A stretch of 64,000 nt of DNA from Vesta saturnalis (Eukaryota; Arthropoda; Insecta; Coleoptera; Lampyridae), in assembly GCA_036346205.1 (NCBI GenBank), contig JARFJB010000821.1, forward strand, positions 7,500,722-7,564,721, given 5' to 3'. Positions 24,171 to 37,678 of this stretch are shown piece after piece (the stretch's first letter is position 1; each line of letters starts with the position of its first letter). The notes beneath the pieces were generated by a model, which saw only the letters and a list, made by a program, of their open reading frames with translations, searched no databases and was not told the DNA's origin. A program made the position numbers and the translations under genes.

Positions 24171-25712
24171 AAAGACGTTTTAAAGTTTGGCCTTATTTTG
24201 TTTCTAAAATTTTAAAAAAAAAACTAATTTAACCTTAAAAAATGATTTAATTTGGAACAATAAACTTTAAACTATGGATAACAATTTTATTTTTCATAGC
24301 TAAATCTGAGGAAAATTGAAAAAATCTATTTTCCTCTATATTGTAAAAACGAAGTGGGCCGTTTTAGAAGGGTATTTTGCAATAAATTCTAATGAATTTC
24401 ACAATTTAATCGCCCATCAATCGACCAACGGTTTTATCACTTAAAATCCCACACCAAATGTGTATGTGTATGCCTTTTGACGGTGTTTCAGGGTATCTCG
24501 GTTATGAGTGAAGATAGAGGGATTGTGTTTTAGGAATACTGTGCTGTTAAACGAACGATGTTTATTTCATAAATGCCATGGCCTACCTCTTGTGAGACAT
24601 AAAGGAGGAAAATTATTTTTCCTTGTGGCTCTGTTAATTTAAAGACTATTGAAAAGGTAAAAATTGGTATTGAATTGCGCAGATTTCGACGGTGTAATCA
24701 TTGCTAAAATATATTATATATTTTTTGAGATACCGATTAATTAGATATCTCAAAAACGAAGTAGGCTATGACAATTAGGAAAAAAATGTCGCGAAAGCAG
24801 TAACCCATTATCCTAACTTATAACCAAGATACTCCTGAAAAACCATCAAAATAGGAAAAACCGAGAAAATTATAGGTTTTTAAAAAGCGCCCTCTATCGA
24901 CCACAAGAAAAGTACAGAAGCTATTAGTAGAGGAGAAAATTCTCTTCTCAACGACACTAAGTTTGTTAGTTTTGATTAAAACACTGCAATTTCTTTTTCA
25001 AAAGTTTATTCTTTTCACACCACTACATTTCAAGAGATGGACTAATGAGATTTACATAAAAAATATTCACAAATTGTCTAGAAATTTAATATGGATACCT
25101 TTATTGTACCTTATATTGACACCTTTCATAGAACAACTTGATATTCTAATGTACCTAGTGTACCTAGTACGCCCCATACCGGCCATCCTGAGAACTGGAA
25201 ACCTATTTCCACCTTTTCTCATGTGTAGCTTTATTATGATTTTTTCCCAAAGCTTTGCGATAATCTATTACCAGATATGACTTTTCCACTCATTTGGGAT
25301 TATTTTCTATGTGTTTTCTCAATTTTTAGGGATTTAAAATAATCGTAGCAACATATTGAATTGGCACTTGGCGAATGTAATAAGTGTAACAATTAGTGTT
25401 AGGTTCATCAATTATTTCATAAATTATACTTGTAATCCAACAATATTGTCTACGATGTAATTGATAAGTTCATAAAATTTACAGATTCTTATACTCACAC
25501 GTGTTCCTTTTTTTTTCTCGAGTTCGTTGAGTAGTTAGTAATTACGCATAATAAAAGAGGAAGGATGATCGTGTATGAACCAACAGGCACCGTAGATAAT
25601 TATATCGATATTCCAAATTACTAGTATTGACTTAAAGAAATGTTTAGTAGGTAACAGAATTTTTGTGTGAATAGTGCTGTTATATTCTATGCGTTAAAGG
25701 TGGGCATATCTA
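24171..25712. other. No gene seen
   Basis: AT-rich. The 105-codon frame at 24,963-25,280 is hydrophobic but matches nothing I know and lacks a supporting context. Confidence 0.45.
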
Positions 25713-26172
25713 AAGTGAGAATAATGAGAAGATGCGTGCACGTCATAACTTTTTCATGACGTAATTTTGTAGTGTGTTTAAATGTAGTTCCTTTTAACTC
25801 GCCATTATTATGTTAGGTAAATCAAACGATTGCACTAACAAATTGATATCTCTAGGAATAATCACGAAATGATACACACGCTTATTCTTAAAAGAATAGT
25901 TTTTTTATAAATACAAACAAAAAATTAAACGAGAATTAAAAATTTAAACAAACAATTAGGTCAATTAAAGTGCGATACAATGAATCGTACTAATTAGACA
26001 CTGGGCAAACTTAAAAAAAAATAAACCCAAAATTTCAAATGTTTTTGTCGTTCTCATTCAAAATAGAATGTGATAAATAATTAAAATCAAAAAGATTTTA
26101 AGCAGTTGATACAATCACCTAGTTACAAAACGTCATTGATTACGTGCACGCATCTTCTCATTATTATCACTT
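25713..26172. mobile_element. Foldback/MITE candidate with about 55-bp inverted ends
   Basis: AAGTGAGAATAATGAGAAGA with TGCGTGCACGT (25,714-25,743) is matched by its reverse complement at 26,142-26,172 (ACGTGCACGCATCTTCTCAT then TATTATCACTT). Weaker pairing continues inward through CATGACGTAATTTTGTA and TAGTTACAAAACGTCAT. The element is about 460 bp and non-coding. Target-site duplication is not clear. Confidence 0.55.
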
Positions 26173-26389
26173 CAGCATTCATTGTTATTGTACAGAGTAT
26201 TCCTTGTTCTTGCATTGTATTTGACACCTACATTTAGGTGTAATGTGAGTATTTCAAAAATTGCTGTTATTTAACAATAGGGTTACATGATATGCCGTAT
26301 CTTCGATTATTGGTATATTAATGTTTACTAAGAAACGAGCGAACGTTAAACGTTATGGTTTATTATCTATGATTGATTGATGTGCACGA

Positions 26390-26770
26390 TGTGACGTTGT
26401 CTGGTAATCTACGTTCGTATGGGCAGTCCCGTAACTACTAGGGATGATTAGAACCAGACTGACGATACAGGAGGCCTTCTAAAGGCCTCCTGTATCTCGG
26501 GGGGTTATCTTTAGACAGAGTCAGAATCTGTGCCAAGCAGCACGTGGCCTTGATCTGCCGATGGAAGACCTCTGTATTGCACGTATTTGGTCTGGATACC
26601 TAATCATTTTAAGTGGATATTGGGCCTCGACCGACGTCACTTGGTCCTCCTTATCTCGTTGGGGTTACGTTCAAGCACACGGTAAACTGTAATTGTCTTC
26701 TTATAGCCTGTAGCAAAGGCAGCGTGTTTTAAGTAAGATCCCCTTTGCGTTACATATCAAAACTAGGGAT
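26390..26770. other. GC-richer island without recognised gene
   Basis: Base composition is visibly higher in G+C than the surroundings and the segment contains a perfect hairpin. I could not match it to rRNA, snRNA or a coding family. Confidence 0.4.
26464..26496. other. Perfect 15-bp hairpin with 3-nt loop
   Basis: GATACAGGAGGCCTT and AAGGCCTCCTGTATC are exact reverse complements separated by CTA. The GC-rich stem stands out in AT-rich DNA. It could be a cruciform-prone site, an element tip pair or an RNA hairpin. Confidence 0.8.
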
Positions 26771-26940
26771 ATTATCTCATACTCCGCGCTTTTACCGATT
26801 TCAGGAACACGCTGTATTCCAAACCTATATTCGAACATGCTTTTGCGTAAGAAACATGCACCAAAAATTATTTTTATTTATTCAAATAGAAAAGTTAACT
26901 ATTTGTTTTTGAAAATAGCCAATTTTGGATTTTCCTGCAT

Positions 26941-27540
26941 ACAGTGTGTCCCATATTTAGCTTACATCTGTTGTTATCTCGGAAACCGTACTAACCGCTA
27001 AGGGATTGGTTAAATCGGGAAAGTGTTAAGGAAGTTTATTACAACTTTAATTCCGTCGATTTGATTTATCTTTTGTGGTTTTTATATAATGAGAAAAAAC
27101 TAAAACCTAACCAAAGATATTTTTAGTTACGAAGCTGTTAGCTTATGGATCTTTTTTGAAACCAAAATACAAAACTTACACCAAAAATAATAAAGCAAGA
27201 TATGTGTGGATCATATCAGGGACGACCCAAGTACTTCGGTAAGAAAAATTAAATTCCCTAATTCCCGAATTATCTTGCATCGAGTTCTAAACCAACATTG
27301 TTTTCATCCTTACGAACATCAAATTGTACAGGACCTTCACGGAGATGATTTTAATAGACGAATTAGGTTTAGTAAACTTTTTATAAGGAAATGCCCAGAA
27401 ACGTGGAACTTTCAACCCAAGCTTTTTGGACAGACCAAACACGGTTTACTAATTGTGGAGTGTTTAATAAGCATAATAATCATTGATTGGAAACAGAAAT
27501 TCGAAATAATTTAGACGAAAGGCGTCTATAAACAAGCTGT
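26941..27540 (+). pseudogene. Tc1/mariner-superfamily element, 5' end and N-terminal transposase fragment
   Basis: The sequence CAGTGTGTCCCATATTTAGC at 26,945 looks like an element terminus; the same tip style occurs at 63,926. Downstream, 27,206-27,514 encodes part of the helix-turn-helix and linker region of a DD41D-type transposase: DDPSTSVRKI, then LHRVLNQHCFHPYEHQIV and QDLHGDDFNRRIRF. Out of frame, WTDQTRFTN- and GVFNKHNNHYW-like sequence marks the first catalytic region. The rest of the catalytic domain is absent. From 27,263 on the sequence belongs to tandem duplication unit A. Confidence 0.65.
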
Positions 27541-27809
27541 AGTGTGATACGTATGTAGGTTTAAAAGCAACCTTTATTATCTCTGACAAATAAATAAAAC
27601 ATACTTTTGTGTTTTAGATAACAAATTAATTGGACTTATACCTGATTTTACCTTCCAACCTACATATGTAATTTTTTCCACTGTCGCTAAATCGACTTTT
27701 AGCTCATTTTATAACGTTTGCTTATGCATTGATAATTAAGCGCTGCGGCATGATCAGGAATGCTGTTGTTAGTACGCCGTGGTTTATACGAATGACTTGT
27801 AAATAGTCA

Positions 27810-29268
27810 TGTGTGTGTGTGTGTGTGTGTTGTGTGCGACACATACACGATGCAACACAGACAAAGACAGACCCAGACACACAGACACAACACGGACACG
27901 GACACGACACGGACACGACACGGACACGGACACGGACACTGGACACGACACGGACACGGCAGACAAGACACGACGACGACGACAGCAACGAAGCAACAGC
28001 ACAACGACAGAACAGCACACAGAACACAGACATAGCACAACGATACACAGCACACAGCACAACACAGACACAACAAGAGCACAGGCACGACACAGGTACA
28101 CACACACAGCACACGACAACGACAACAGAGACACACATGCACACAGCAACGACACATGACACACACGACACGACACAATACACACACGCACACACGACAC
28201 TGACATACAGACACACGTACACGACACATACGACACACGACACACGCACACACGATACGCAACGCACAACACGACAACGACACACACGCACACACGACAC
28301 GCACACACGCGCACACACACACAGCACACACACGTACACACGCACACACGTACACAGCACACACACGACACACATACGACACACACGCACACACCATACA
28401 CACGCACACAGCACACACACGTACACACACGACACAACGCACACAGCACACACACGCACACACACGCACAGCACACACACGCACATACGCACATACGCAC
28501 ACACGTACACACACACGCACACACATCGCACACATCGCACAGTACATACAGCACACATGACACACAGCAGCACACAGCACAAAACACACACACGACACAC
28601 ACGCACACACATGACACACACACGTACACACGACACACAGCACACAGCACACAGCACACAACGCACATACGACACAGCACAACAACACACACGCACACAC
28701 GACACAACACAGCACACATACGACACAGACACACACGCACACGACACACGACATACACACACACACACACACGACACAACGCACACACGACACACACGAC
28801 ACACACACACAGCACACACACGACACACAGCACACACGACACACGACACACACAGCACACACGACACAGCACACACAGCACACACACGACACACACAGCA
28901 CACACACAGCACACACGACACAGCACACACGCACACACGACACACGCACACACACAACACAGCACACAGCACACACACACACGACACACACCACACACAC
29001 ACACAACACACACACAGACACAACACACACACGACACACACGCACACACACACTACACACGCACACACACACACACACACCACACACGACATACACACAC
29101 ACACACACGCACACACACACACACACAGCACACACACACACACGACACACCACACACTACGCACACACACGCACACACACACACACAGCACACAACGCAC
29201 ACACACAGCACACTACACGACACAACACACATCACACACACACAAAAACACAACACACAAGCGTCACG
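27810..29268 (+). repeat. Large CA/GACACA compound microsatellite (about 1.46 kb)
   Basis: Begins with (TG)n at 27,809, then hexamer-like GACACG/GACACA, then irregular ACACAC mixed with GCACACA and CGACACA. Long open frames through it in all directions are His/Thr- or Cys/Val-rich artefacts. It ends before the flank GCGCAGACGCGCATTTTTA, which also borders the microsatellite of unit B. Confidence 0.95.
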
Positions 29269-29339
29269 GCAGTTTAGACGCGCAGACGCGCATTTTTAGT
29301 CCTACGTTACCTGTATTAATTTTAATAACCATAAAATAC

Positions 29340-29520
29340 ATATAAATACATATAGGGCCTCTTATTAGAATACAATTTTTATGACAGGGGCGAGGCCCGC
29401 GGACATATTCCTGTCTTACAAGGCTAGGGTCCTTATTAGAATGCAACCCCCAATGCATAAATAAATTTTTCGTATAGGTAAATTGTTGAAATCTGTAGAT
29501 GGAATTAAAACAAATTACAA
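29340..29520 (-). repeat. Dispersed repeat R1, unit A copy
   Basis: Shares GAATACAATTTT, TGTCTTACAAG, AATGCATAAATAAATTT and TCTGTAGATGGAATTAAAA with the window start and with unit B. Function unknown. Confidence 0.55.
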
Positions 29521-29865
29521 AAAATGGAGATCAATGGTGTTCCAAGGGTGACGTCACAAAAAACAAAATGGCGGCGGAAGGTGTCCCGGTACTACTTAGG
29601 TGTACTTCTCAAGACACCCTAACACTTAACTGAGTCTGCACATTTTTCATGTTTCTCACAATCTCCGCCTTTCTGTTTACTTTAGACCGTTATACATAAC
29701 AAGAAATAGATCGTTAAAGGTATAAGTTGATTAAGAGACAACTGAGTTATTGCCAACCACCTTACATTTATTCTAGTAGGAATAAAAGCTACAAAAATAT
29801 TTGACTCGGTACATTTCCTAATGTAACCAACCCCGTAGCAAAAATGGTTTCCGAAATAGGAAGGA

Positions 29866-30060
29866 AAGGAAAGGTCACGTATTTCATTCCCTTCCCATGG
29901 GGGAAGGCGGGCTGCTTGAGCTTTCTAAGCTCCTTCAGTCACAATCGTGGATTCACAGTATACATACATATATTACGTATATATGCATGGTGGGATTAAG
30001 AATGGGTGTGGTCAGGACAGGATCAGAAGGAACGAAGTTAGGGTTCTGAGGGAAATACAT
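29866..30060 (-). repeat. SINE2 3' body fragment, unit A copy
   Basis: On the minus strand it matches the 3' half of the tRNA-headed SINE at 47,901-48,262 (ATGCATATATACGTAATATA, GCTGAAGGAGCTC-like, AGCCCGCC, then GGGAATGAAAT). The tRNA-like head is missing, as in a 5'-truncated insertion. Confidence 0.65.
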
Positions 30061-30639
30061 GTAAGTCAAATTTGGGATACGCATATTATCGAATTCTGAT
30101 TTCACCAATTTGTGATTCACTAACATTGATCATAAAAGTCCTATATCACGGCGTAAGAGTACGCCGTGCGCATATTAATTATATAGTTGCCGAAGTACCT
30201 AGAGATCCCCAAAATGGGTCACCCAGTATCAATAGCATGATACATCGCTTAAAAACTTATAATTGTGTCTCTTACTATTAATCAGTAAGTTAACAAATAC
30301 TACTCAATTTAAAAAAATGCACACGAAGAACCTTATCTTTTATAAGTAAGACTTCTCACTCCCCGTGATTAAGTTTATTGACAAAATTTTGGAACAAGTA
30401 TGAAAACCATCCCAAAATATTTTGTAATACTAGAACTGACGCCTGTAATTTTGTGAATATTCGTTGTTCTCGAAGACATTACGTTGTATTAGCATTTTTA
30501 AGTGGTTATGTTACGCGCCCATCCTTTCATTTATTTTCTTACCATTAATTTTAAGATTAGTAATAAAGATCACTTCTATAATGTAAAAGATCATATTACA
30601 AAAAAATAAACAAAAAATTGTAATAAAATTTCTTAATGA

Positions 30640-30642
<3 letters not shown>

Positions 30643-30714
<72 letters not shown>
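30643..30714. repeat. (TA)n microsatellite, unit A
   Basis: About 36 TA units; unit B carries a longer, imperfect version at 35,848. Confidence 0.95.
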
Positions 30715-30721
<7 letters not shown>

Positions 30722-31915
30722 GGTGTGTGCTTTGTTAAAAGTATATTTTTCTATGTATATAATTTAAAGCATAAATAAAATTAAGAAAGGCGTGAAATTA
30801 ATGCGGCATGACCAATTGCTATTGTTAAACAAATTACAATGGTACACACTGTTGTCGTTATTACATAATACTGAATCTAAACAATCTGTGGAAATTTCCA
30901 TTAGCTACCAAAAATAAAAATAAGAATTGACAGAATGCCAAGCCAGTACGTTGGTAATGTTATACATATAAACACATACACAAACACAGCAGCCATGCTG
31001 TCTCCCGCTATGAGTGATGTCATTTATCATAATCCTTTGTCAGTCAACTTCGTTTACGCTCACTTTATCATATCCACTTTAAAAATTGTAATGTATACCT
31101 TCAAGCTTCCATAATAACCTTACTGTATTACAACAAATATTATAATTATAAATATTTACTTTCGCTGTTACTAAGCGCAAGGAGCGATTCAAATAATAAA
31201 CGTTGAAATTTTCCACAAAACTACTCAATTTACTATCGTGAGATAAACAATTTATTTTATATTGTAAAGTGAGTGTAATTTTGTTTTGTATTAATTAATA
31301 CTAAATTACTAGTTGCACTTCTTTCTTTCAATGACCTAGATTAAGTAACTATTGTATTGTACTTAGTATATCGTTAAAATGTAATAATGGCTACAATTCA
31401 GGCTTGGTGAAATCGTTATGTACTTACCTATTCTAGATTTCTAGTATTAACTAGATTAGTGTAACTCATCTTTTGTTTTATGTACGAATATAAACAATAT
31501 CTGATTTTGTACTTTTTTTTCATACCGTTATCCTTTCGTGTATTGTGATTTACATCTTTACAATGTATTCAAAATTAGTTTCAGGTAGATATCAAACGGA
31601 CAATTAGCTTGTCTGAGAAAACTGTTTTAAGGCCAATTAACAATTACATTTACCTGTTATAAAGAAAAAAAACCCTCTTTGTTCTAAATTTTCTAAAAAT
31701 TTCGAATATTATCCAACTTTAATTTGCGAAAACCTCTCATTACTTATAAAATGTAATCTATGATTAATCGTCTTTCTAATAGATAGCGCTAAGCACCTTG
31801 AAGTATAGATATGTAATATGAAAATGAAAACTTTCACCATTATTACACATAATTACAATCTTAGTTTTTTTTGGGATTTTAATGATGTATTTTTATATTT
31901 ATATTTTACATAAAT
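30715..31915. other. Unassigned DNA of unit A
   Basis: Highly similar to 35,939-37,128 but without recognised genes, RNA or transposon ends. Confidence 0.5.
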
Positions 31916-32152
31916 CTATACGTCTAGATAACAATGACAGTTATCGTCCTCAGTAGTTGTAATAAATTTTTTTAGCAATTGTTTTTGTAATTTACTTCCA
32001 TTTTGATTCACGAATTTTTCGGTTGGCAAAGCTTGATCCGGAATTATGTCATGCACGTCACTCTTTGATATGAGGAAATTTGCGACCGCATATTTGGCAA
32101 TTTCATGTATTCCAGGGGGCGCACATGCAATATTATTTTGATTTTTCTCCAT
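31916..32152 (-). CDS. Small ORF of unknown function, possibly a relic
   Basis: A 78-codon frame starting MEKNQNNIACAPPGIHEIAK, with mixed composition and no membrane segment or motif I recognise. In unit B (37,130-37,365) the same stretch has lost two bases (GAATTTTGGG for GAATTTTTCGG), which breaks the frame. There is thus no selection on that copy. It may be the start of a larger decayed transposon protein. I cannot name it. Confidence 0.25.
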   Translation of the reverse strand: MEKNQNNIACAPPGIHEIAKYAVANFLISKSDVHDIIPDQALPTEKFVNQNGSKLQKQLLKKFITTTEDDNCHCYLDV

Positions 32153-32474
32153 TTTCCTGTTTTCTGTCAGAATTTGGATAAAGAAATAGGCGACTAGATC
32201 GAATTTTCACTTTCAAGATTAAGACATTACCAACCGCCACAAAAAATCCCCAATTCAGCTAAAGTAAAAATTTTTGTTTAACAAAATGCGCAAATTACAA
32301 AAAATAACTACGCCACTCGTTTTTTTAAACTTGAATTCGTGCTTCAAGACTGGTCTTATCAAATTTGTTTTTTAACCCCTTACCGCATACTGTGGCGTAA
32401 ATGGCACATATCATATTTCTATGTACTGAACGCGCCATCTTTGAAGCCAGAGCTAAAATTATCTATTTCTATAA

Positions 32475-33085
32475 GGTGGTAGGCATGTATACTCCATGCC
32501 AGCCGGGGAGGTACCACCACCCTTACCATGGGCTCCTTAATATTGGGTCTCTGAGCTCGGTAAGGGCTGCCGGTTACCTTTTCCTTCATCCTTAATCTAT
32601 TCTCATCCTTATTTTTCCTTCTCGCCCTCACTGTCTTCCTATCGGATTAAAAGTCCCAAATTAAAAAATAAGATGGCTGTGGTTTCTAGGGTAATAAATT
32701 CCGGACGTAAAATCCTGCTCCATTCGGATGTCCGTGAGGGCAGGGCCCAAGCGACCACGTCTGCGGTATCAGGTCTAATCTCAATGCTATTCACCGACAT
32801 CTTGAACAATTACAACCTGATATTTTGTTTCTATCTGAAACACAAGTATCCTCTGAAAGCTCCGAGTCACCCGACTTGCAATTTCCTCAATACCACCTTC
32901 ACTAACTTTCGATATAAAGGAGGCGTATGTGCCTACATCAAGGACGGAATTGCTTGCAAGAGGGTTTCTTCCTTAGAAAATAAAAATTTTGCCGTGATTT
33001 GGTTTAAACATTCTGCTCCTAATTTTCTGAAATTCTACTGTTGCATTTATAGGTCTCCTAATGACAGTAACTTTCAAGACTTCTT
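32475..33085 (+). mobile_element. LINE copy c: 5' leader and endonuclease start, cut at the duplication joint
   Basis: Contains the LINE 5' leader (AGGTGGTAGGCATG) and endonuclease sequence: LRSSG-like leader, then YLKHKYPLKAPSHP, GGVCAYIKDGIACKRV and IYRSPNDSNFQDFF. It stops abruptly at 33,085, where unit B begins. It lacks about 42 bp that unit B keeps (32,759), while unit B lacks about 33 bp that this copy keeps. The two copies therefore lost different pieces after duplication. Confidence 0.85.
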
Positions 33086-33550
33086 CCCGAATTATCTTGC
33101 ATCGAGTTCTAAACCAACATAGTTTTCATCCTTACAAACATCGAATTGTACAGGGCCTTCACGGAGATGATTTTAATAGATGAATTAGGTTTAGTAAACT
33201 TTTTATAAGGAAATGCCCAGAAACGCGGAACTTTCAACCCAAGCTTTTTTGGACAGACGAAACACGGTTTACGAATTGTTGAGTGTTTAATAAGCATAAT
33301 AGTCATTGATTGGAAACAGAAATTCGAAATAATTTAGACGAAAGGCGTCTATAAACAAGCTGTAGTGTTATACGTATGTAGGTTTAAAAGCAACCATTAT
33401 TATCTCTGACAAATAAAATAAAACATACTTTTGTGTTTTAGATAACAAATTAATTGGACTTATACCTTCCGATTTTTACCTTCCAACCTACATATGTAAT
33501 TTTTTTCCACTGTCGCTAAATCGACTTTTTAGCTCATTTTATAACGTTTG
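33086..33550 (+). pseudogene. Transposase N-terminal fragment, unit B copy
   Basis: Duplicate of 27,263-27,720. The same helix-turn-helix-to-first-Asp segment is legible in broken frames. It is fused directly behind LINE endonuclease codons at 33,085, giving a chimeric 149-codon frame that is an accident of the duplication. Confidence 0.7.
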
Positions 33551-33579
33551 CCCAAGTTTCGCCAGTGTGCGTATATGTG

Positions 33580-34265
<686 letters not shown>

Positions 34266-34546
34266 GTGCGTAAACGCGCAGACGCGCATTTTTAATCCTA
34301 CGTTACCTGTAATAATTTTAATAACCATAAAATACATATTACACTTACACTACCTGTAATAATTTTAATAGACATGTTAACTTAAAAAATACCAACTTCA
34401 TCTATAAAACATCAATAATACGATTTAATCGTTTTCATCCGTATTTAAGTTTTAGGCTTACACCACCTGTAATAATTTTGATAGACATGTTAACTTAAAA
34501 AAATACCGAGTCCATCTGCTTCTATAAAACACCAGACTAGGGCCTC

Positions 34547-34710
34547 TTACTAGAATACAATTTTTATGACAGGGGCGAGGCCCGCGGACATATTCCTGTC
34601 TTACAAGGCTAGGGTCCTCATTAGAATGCAACCCCCAATGCATAAATAAATTTTTCGTATAGGTAAATGGTTAAAATCTGTAGATGGAATTAAAAGAAAT
34701 TATAAAAAAT
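34547..34710 (-). repeat. Dispersed repeat R1, unit B copy
   Basis: Near-identical to 29,357-29,520 of unit A. Confidence 0.55.
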
Positions 34711-35039
34711 GGAGACCAATGGTGTTCCAAGGGTGACGTCACAAAAAACAAAATGGCGGCGGAAGGTGTCCCGGTACTACTTAGGTGTACTTCTCAAGAC
34801 ACCCTAACACTTAACTGAGTCTGCACATTTTTCACGTTTCTCACAATCTCCGCCTTTGTGTTTACTTTAGACCGTCATACATAACAAGAAATAGATCGTT
34901 AAGGGTATAAGTTGATTAAGAGACAACTGAGTTATTGCCAACCACCTTACATTTATTCTAGTAGGAATAAAAAACTACAAAAATATTTGACTCGGTACAT
35001 TTCCTAATGTAACCAACCCCGTAGCAAAAACGGTTTCCG

Positions 35040-35245
35040 AAATAGGAAGGAAAGGAAAGGCCACGTATTTCATTCCCTTCCCAAGGAGGAGGACGGGCTG
35101 CTTGAGCTTTCCAAGCTCCTTCAGCCACAATCGTGGATTCACAGCATGCATACATACATTACGTATATATGCATGGTGGGATTAAGAATGGGTACGGTCA
35201 GGACAGGATCGGAAGGAACGAAGTTAGGGTTCTGGGGGAAATACA
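35040..35245 (-). repeat. SINE2 3' body fragment, unit B copy
   Basis: Duplicate of 29,866-30,060; same truncated SINE body. Confidence 0.65.
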
Positions 35246-35842
35246 TGTAAGTCAAATTTGGAATACAAATATTATCGAATTCTGATTTCACCAGTTTGTG
35301 ATTCACTAACATTGATCATAAAAGTCCTATATCACGGCGTAAGAGTACGCCGTGCGCATATCAATTATATAGTTGCCGAAGTACCTAGAGATCCCCAAAA
35401 TGGGTCACCCAGTATCAATAGCATGCATGATACATTGCTTAAAAATTTATAATTGTGTCTCTTACTATTAATCAGTAAGTTAACAAATACTACTCAATTT
35501 AAAAAAATGCACACGAAGAACCTTATCTTTTATAAGTAAGACTTCTCACTCCCCGTGATTAAGTTTATTGACAAAATTTTGGAACAAGTATGAAAACCAT
35601 CCCAAAATATTTTGTAATACTAGAACTGACGCCTGTAACTTTGTGAATATTCGTTGTTCTCGAAGACATTACGTTGTATTAGCATTTTTAAGTGGTTACG
35701 TTCCGCGCCTATCCTTTCATTTATTTTCTTACCATTAATTTTAAGATTAGTAATAAAGATCACTTCTATAATGTAAAAGATCATATTACAAAAAAATAAA
35801 CAAAAAATTGTAATAAGGTTATTAATGAACACGGTAATTTAT

Positions 35843-35847
<5 letters not shown>

Positions 35848-35938
<91 letters not shown>
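35848..35938. repeat. (TA)n microsatellite, unit B
   Basis: About 45 TA units with one AATA interruption near 35,897. Confidence 0.95.
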
Positions 35939-35940
<2 letters not shown>

Positions 35941-37678
35941 TGTGTGCTTTGTGTTAAAAGTATTTTTTCTATGTATATAATTTAAAGCATAAATAAAATT
36001 AAGAAAGGCGTGAAATTAATGCGGCATGACCAATTGCTATTGTTAAACAAATTACAATGGTACACACTGTTGTCGTTATTACATAATACTGAATCTAAAC
36101 AATCTGTGGAAATTTCCATTAGCTACCAAAATAAAAATAAGAATTGACAGAATGCCAAGCCAGTACGTTGGTAATGTTATACATATAAACACATACACAA
36201 ACACAGCAGCCATGCTGTCTCCGCTATGAGTGATGTCATTTATCATAATCCTTTGTCAGTCAACTTCGTTTACGCTCACTTTATCATATCCACTTTAAAA
36301 ATTGTAATGTATACCTTCAAGCTTCCATAATAACCTTACTGTATTACAACAAATATTATAATTATAAATATTTACTTTCCCTGTTGCTAAGCGCAAGGAG
36401 CGATTCAAATAATAAACGTTGAAATTTTCCACAAAACTACTCAATTTACTATCGTGAGATAAACAATTTATTTTATATTGTAAAATGAGTGTAATTTTGT
36501 TTTGTATTAATTAATACTAAATTACTAGTTGCACTTCTTTCTTTCAATGACCTAGATTAAGTAACTATTGTATTGTACTTAGTATATCGTTAAAATGTAA
36601 TAATGGCCACAATTCAGGCTTGGTGAAATCGTTATGTACTTACCTATTCTAGATTTCTAGTATTAACTAGATTAGTGTAACTCATCTTTTGTTTTATGTA
36701 CGAATATAAACAATATCTGATTTTGTACTTTTTTCATACCGTTATCCTTTCGTGTATTGTGGTTTATATCTTTACAATGTATTCAAAATTAGTTTCAGGT
36801 AGATATCAAACGGACAATTAGCTTGTCTGAGAAAACTGTTTTAAGGCCAATTAACAATTACATTTACCTGTTATATAGAAAAGAAACCCTCTTTGTTCTA
36901 AAATTTCTAAATATTTCGAATATTATTCAACTTTAATTTGCGAAAACCTCTCATTACTTATAAAATGTAATCTATGATTAATCGTTTTTCTAATAGATAG
37001 CGCTAAGCACCTTGAAGTATAGATATGTAATATGAAAATGAAAACTTTCACCATTATTACACATAATTACAATCTTAGGCTTTTTTTGGGATTTTAATGA
37101 TGTATTTTTATTTTACATAAATCTATACGTCTAGATAACAATTACAGTTATCGTTCTCAGTAGTTGTAATAAATTTCTTTAACAATTGTTTTTGTAATTT
37201 ACTTCCATTTTGATTCACGAATTTTGGGTTGGCAAAGCTTGATCCGGAATTATGTCATGCACGTCACTCTTTGATATGAGGAAATTTGCGACCGCATATT
37301 TGGCAATTTCATGTATTCCAGGGGGCGCACATGCAATATTATTTTGATTTTTCTCCATTTTCCTGTTTTCTGTCAGAATTTGGATAAAACAAAAGGCGAC
37401 TAGATCGAATTTTCACTTTCAAGATTAAGACATTACCAACCGCCACAAAAAATCCCTAATTCAGCTAAAGTAAAAATTTTTGTTTAAAAAAATGCGCAAA
37501 TTACAAAAAATAACTACGCCACTCGTTTTTTTAAACTTGAATTCGTGCTTCAAGACTGGTCTTATCAAATTTGTTTTTTAACCCCTTACCGCATACTGTG
37601 GCGTAAATGGCACATATCATATTTCTATGTACTGAACGCGCCATCTTTGAAGCCAGAGCTAAAATTATCTATTTCTAT
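35939..37678. other. Unassigned DNA of unit B
   Basis: Copy of 30,715-32,474. It contains the frame-broken counterpart (37,130-37,365) of the small ORF in unit A and nothing else I can name. Confidence 0.5.

Larger units (their letters stand above)
27263..33085 (+). repeat. Tandem segmental duplication, unit A
   Basis: The unit runs in order: transposase fragment, CA microsatellite, R1 repeat, SINE tail fragment, (TA)n, about 1.7 kb of unassigned DNA, then the 5' part of a LINE. The same order and sequence follow immediately as 33,086-38,304. At the joint, LINE endonuclease sequence (CTTTCAAGACTTCTT) switches directly to CCCGAATTATCTTGCATCGAG, which is the start of this unit. Unit A has the longer microsatellite (about 1.46 kb against 0.69 kb). 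Confidence 0.9.

Noticed and set aside
24963..25280. 105-codon hydrophobic frame
   Set aside because: Composition matches what AT-rich DNA gives by chance; no motif, no neighbour and no start context supporting a gene.
26390..26770. Ribosomal RNA fragment
   Set aside because: Higher GC suggested it, but no conserved rRNA core sequence could be found.
33109..33306. Minus-strand 65-codon frame
   Set aside because: It is the shadow of the plus-strand transposase fragment.
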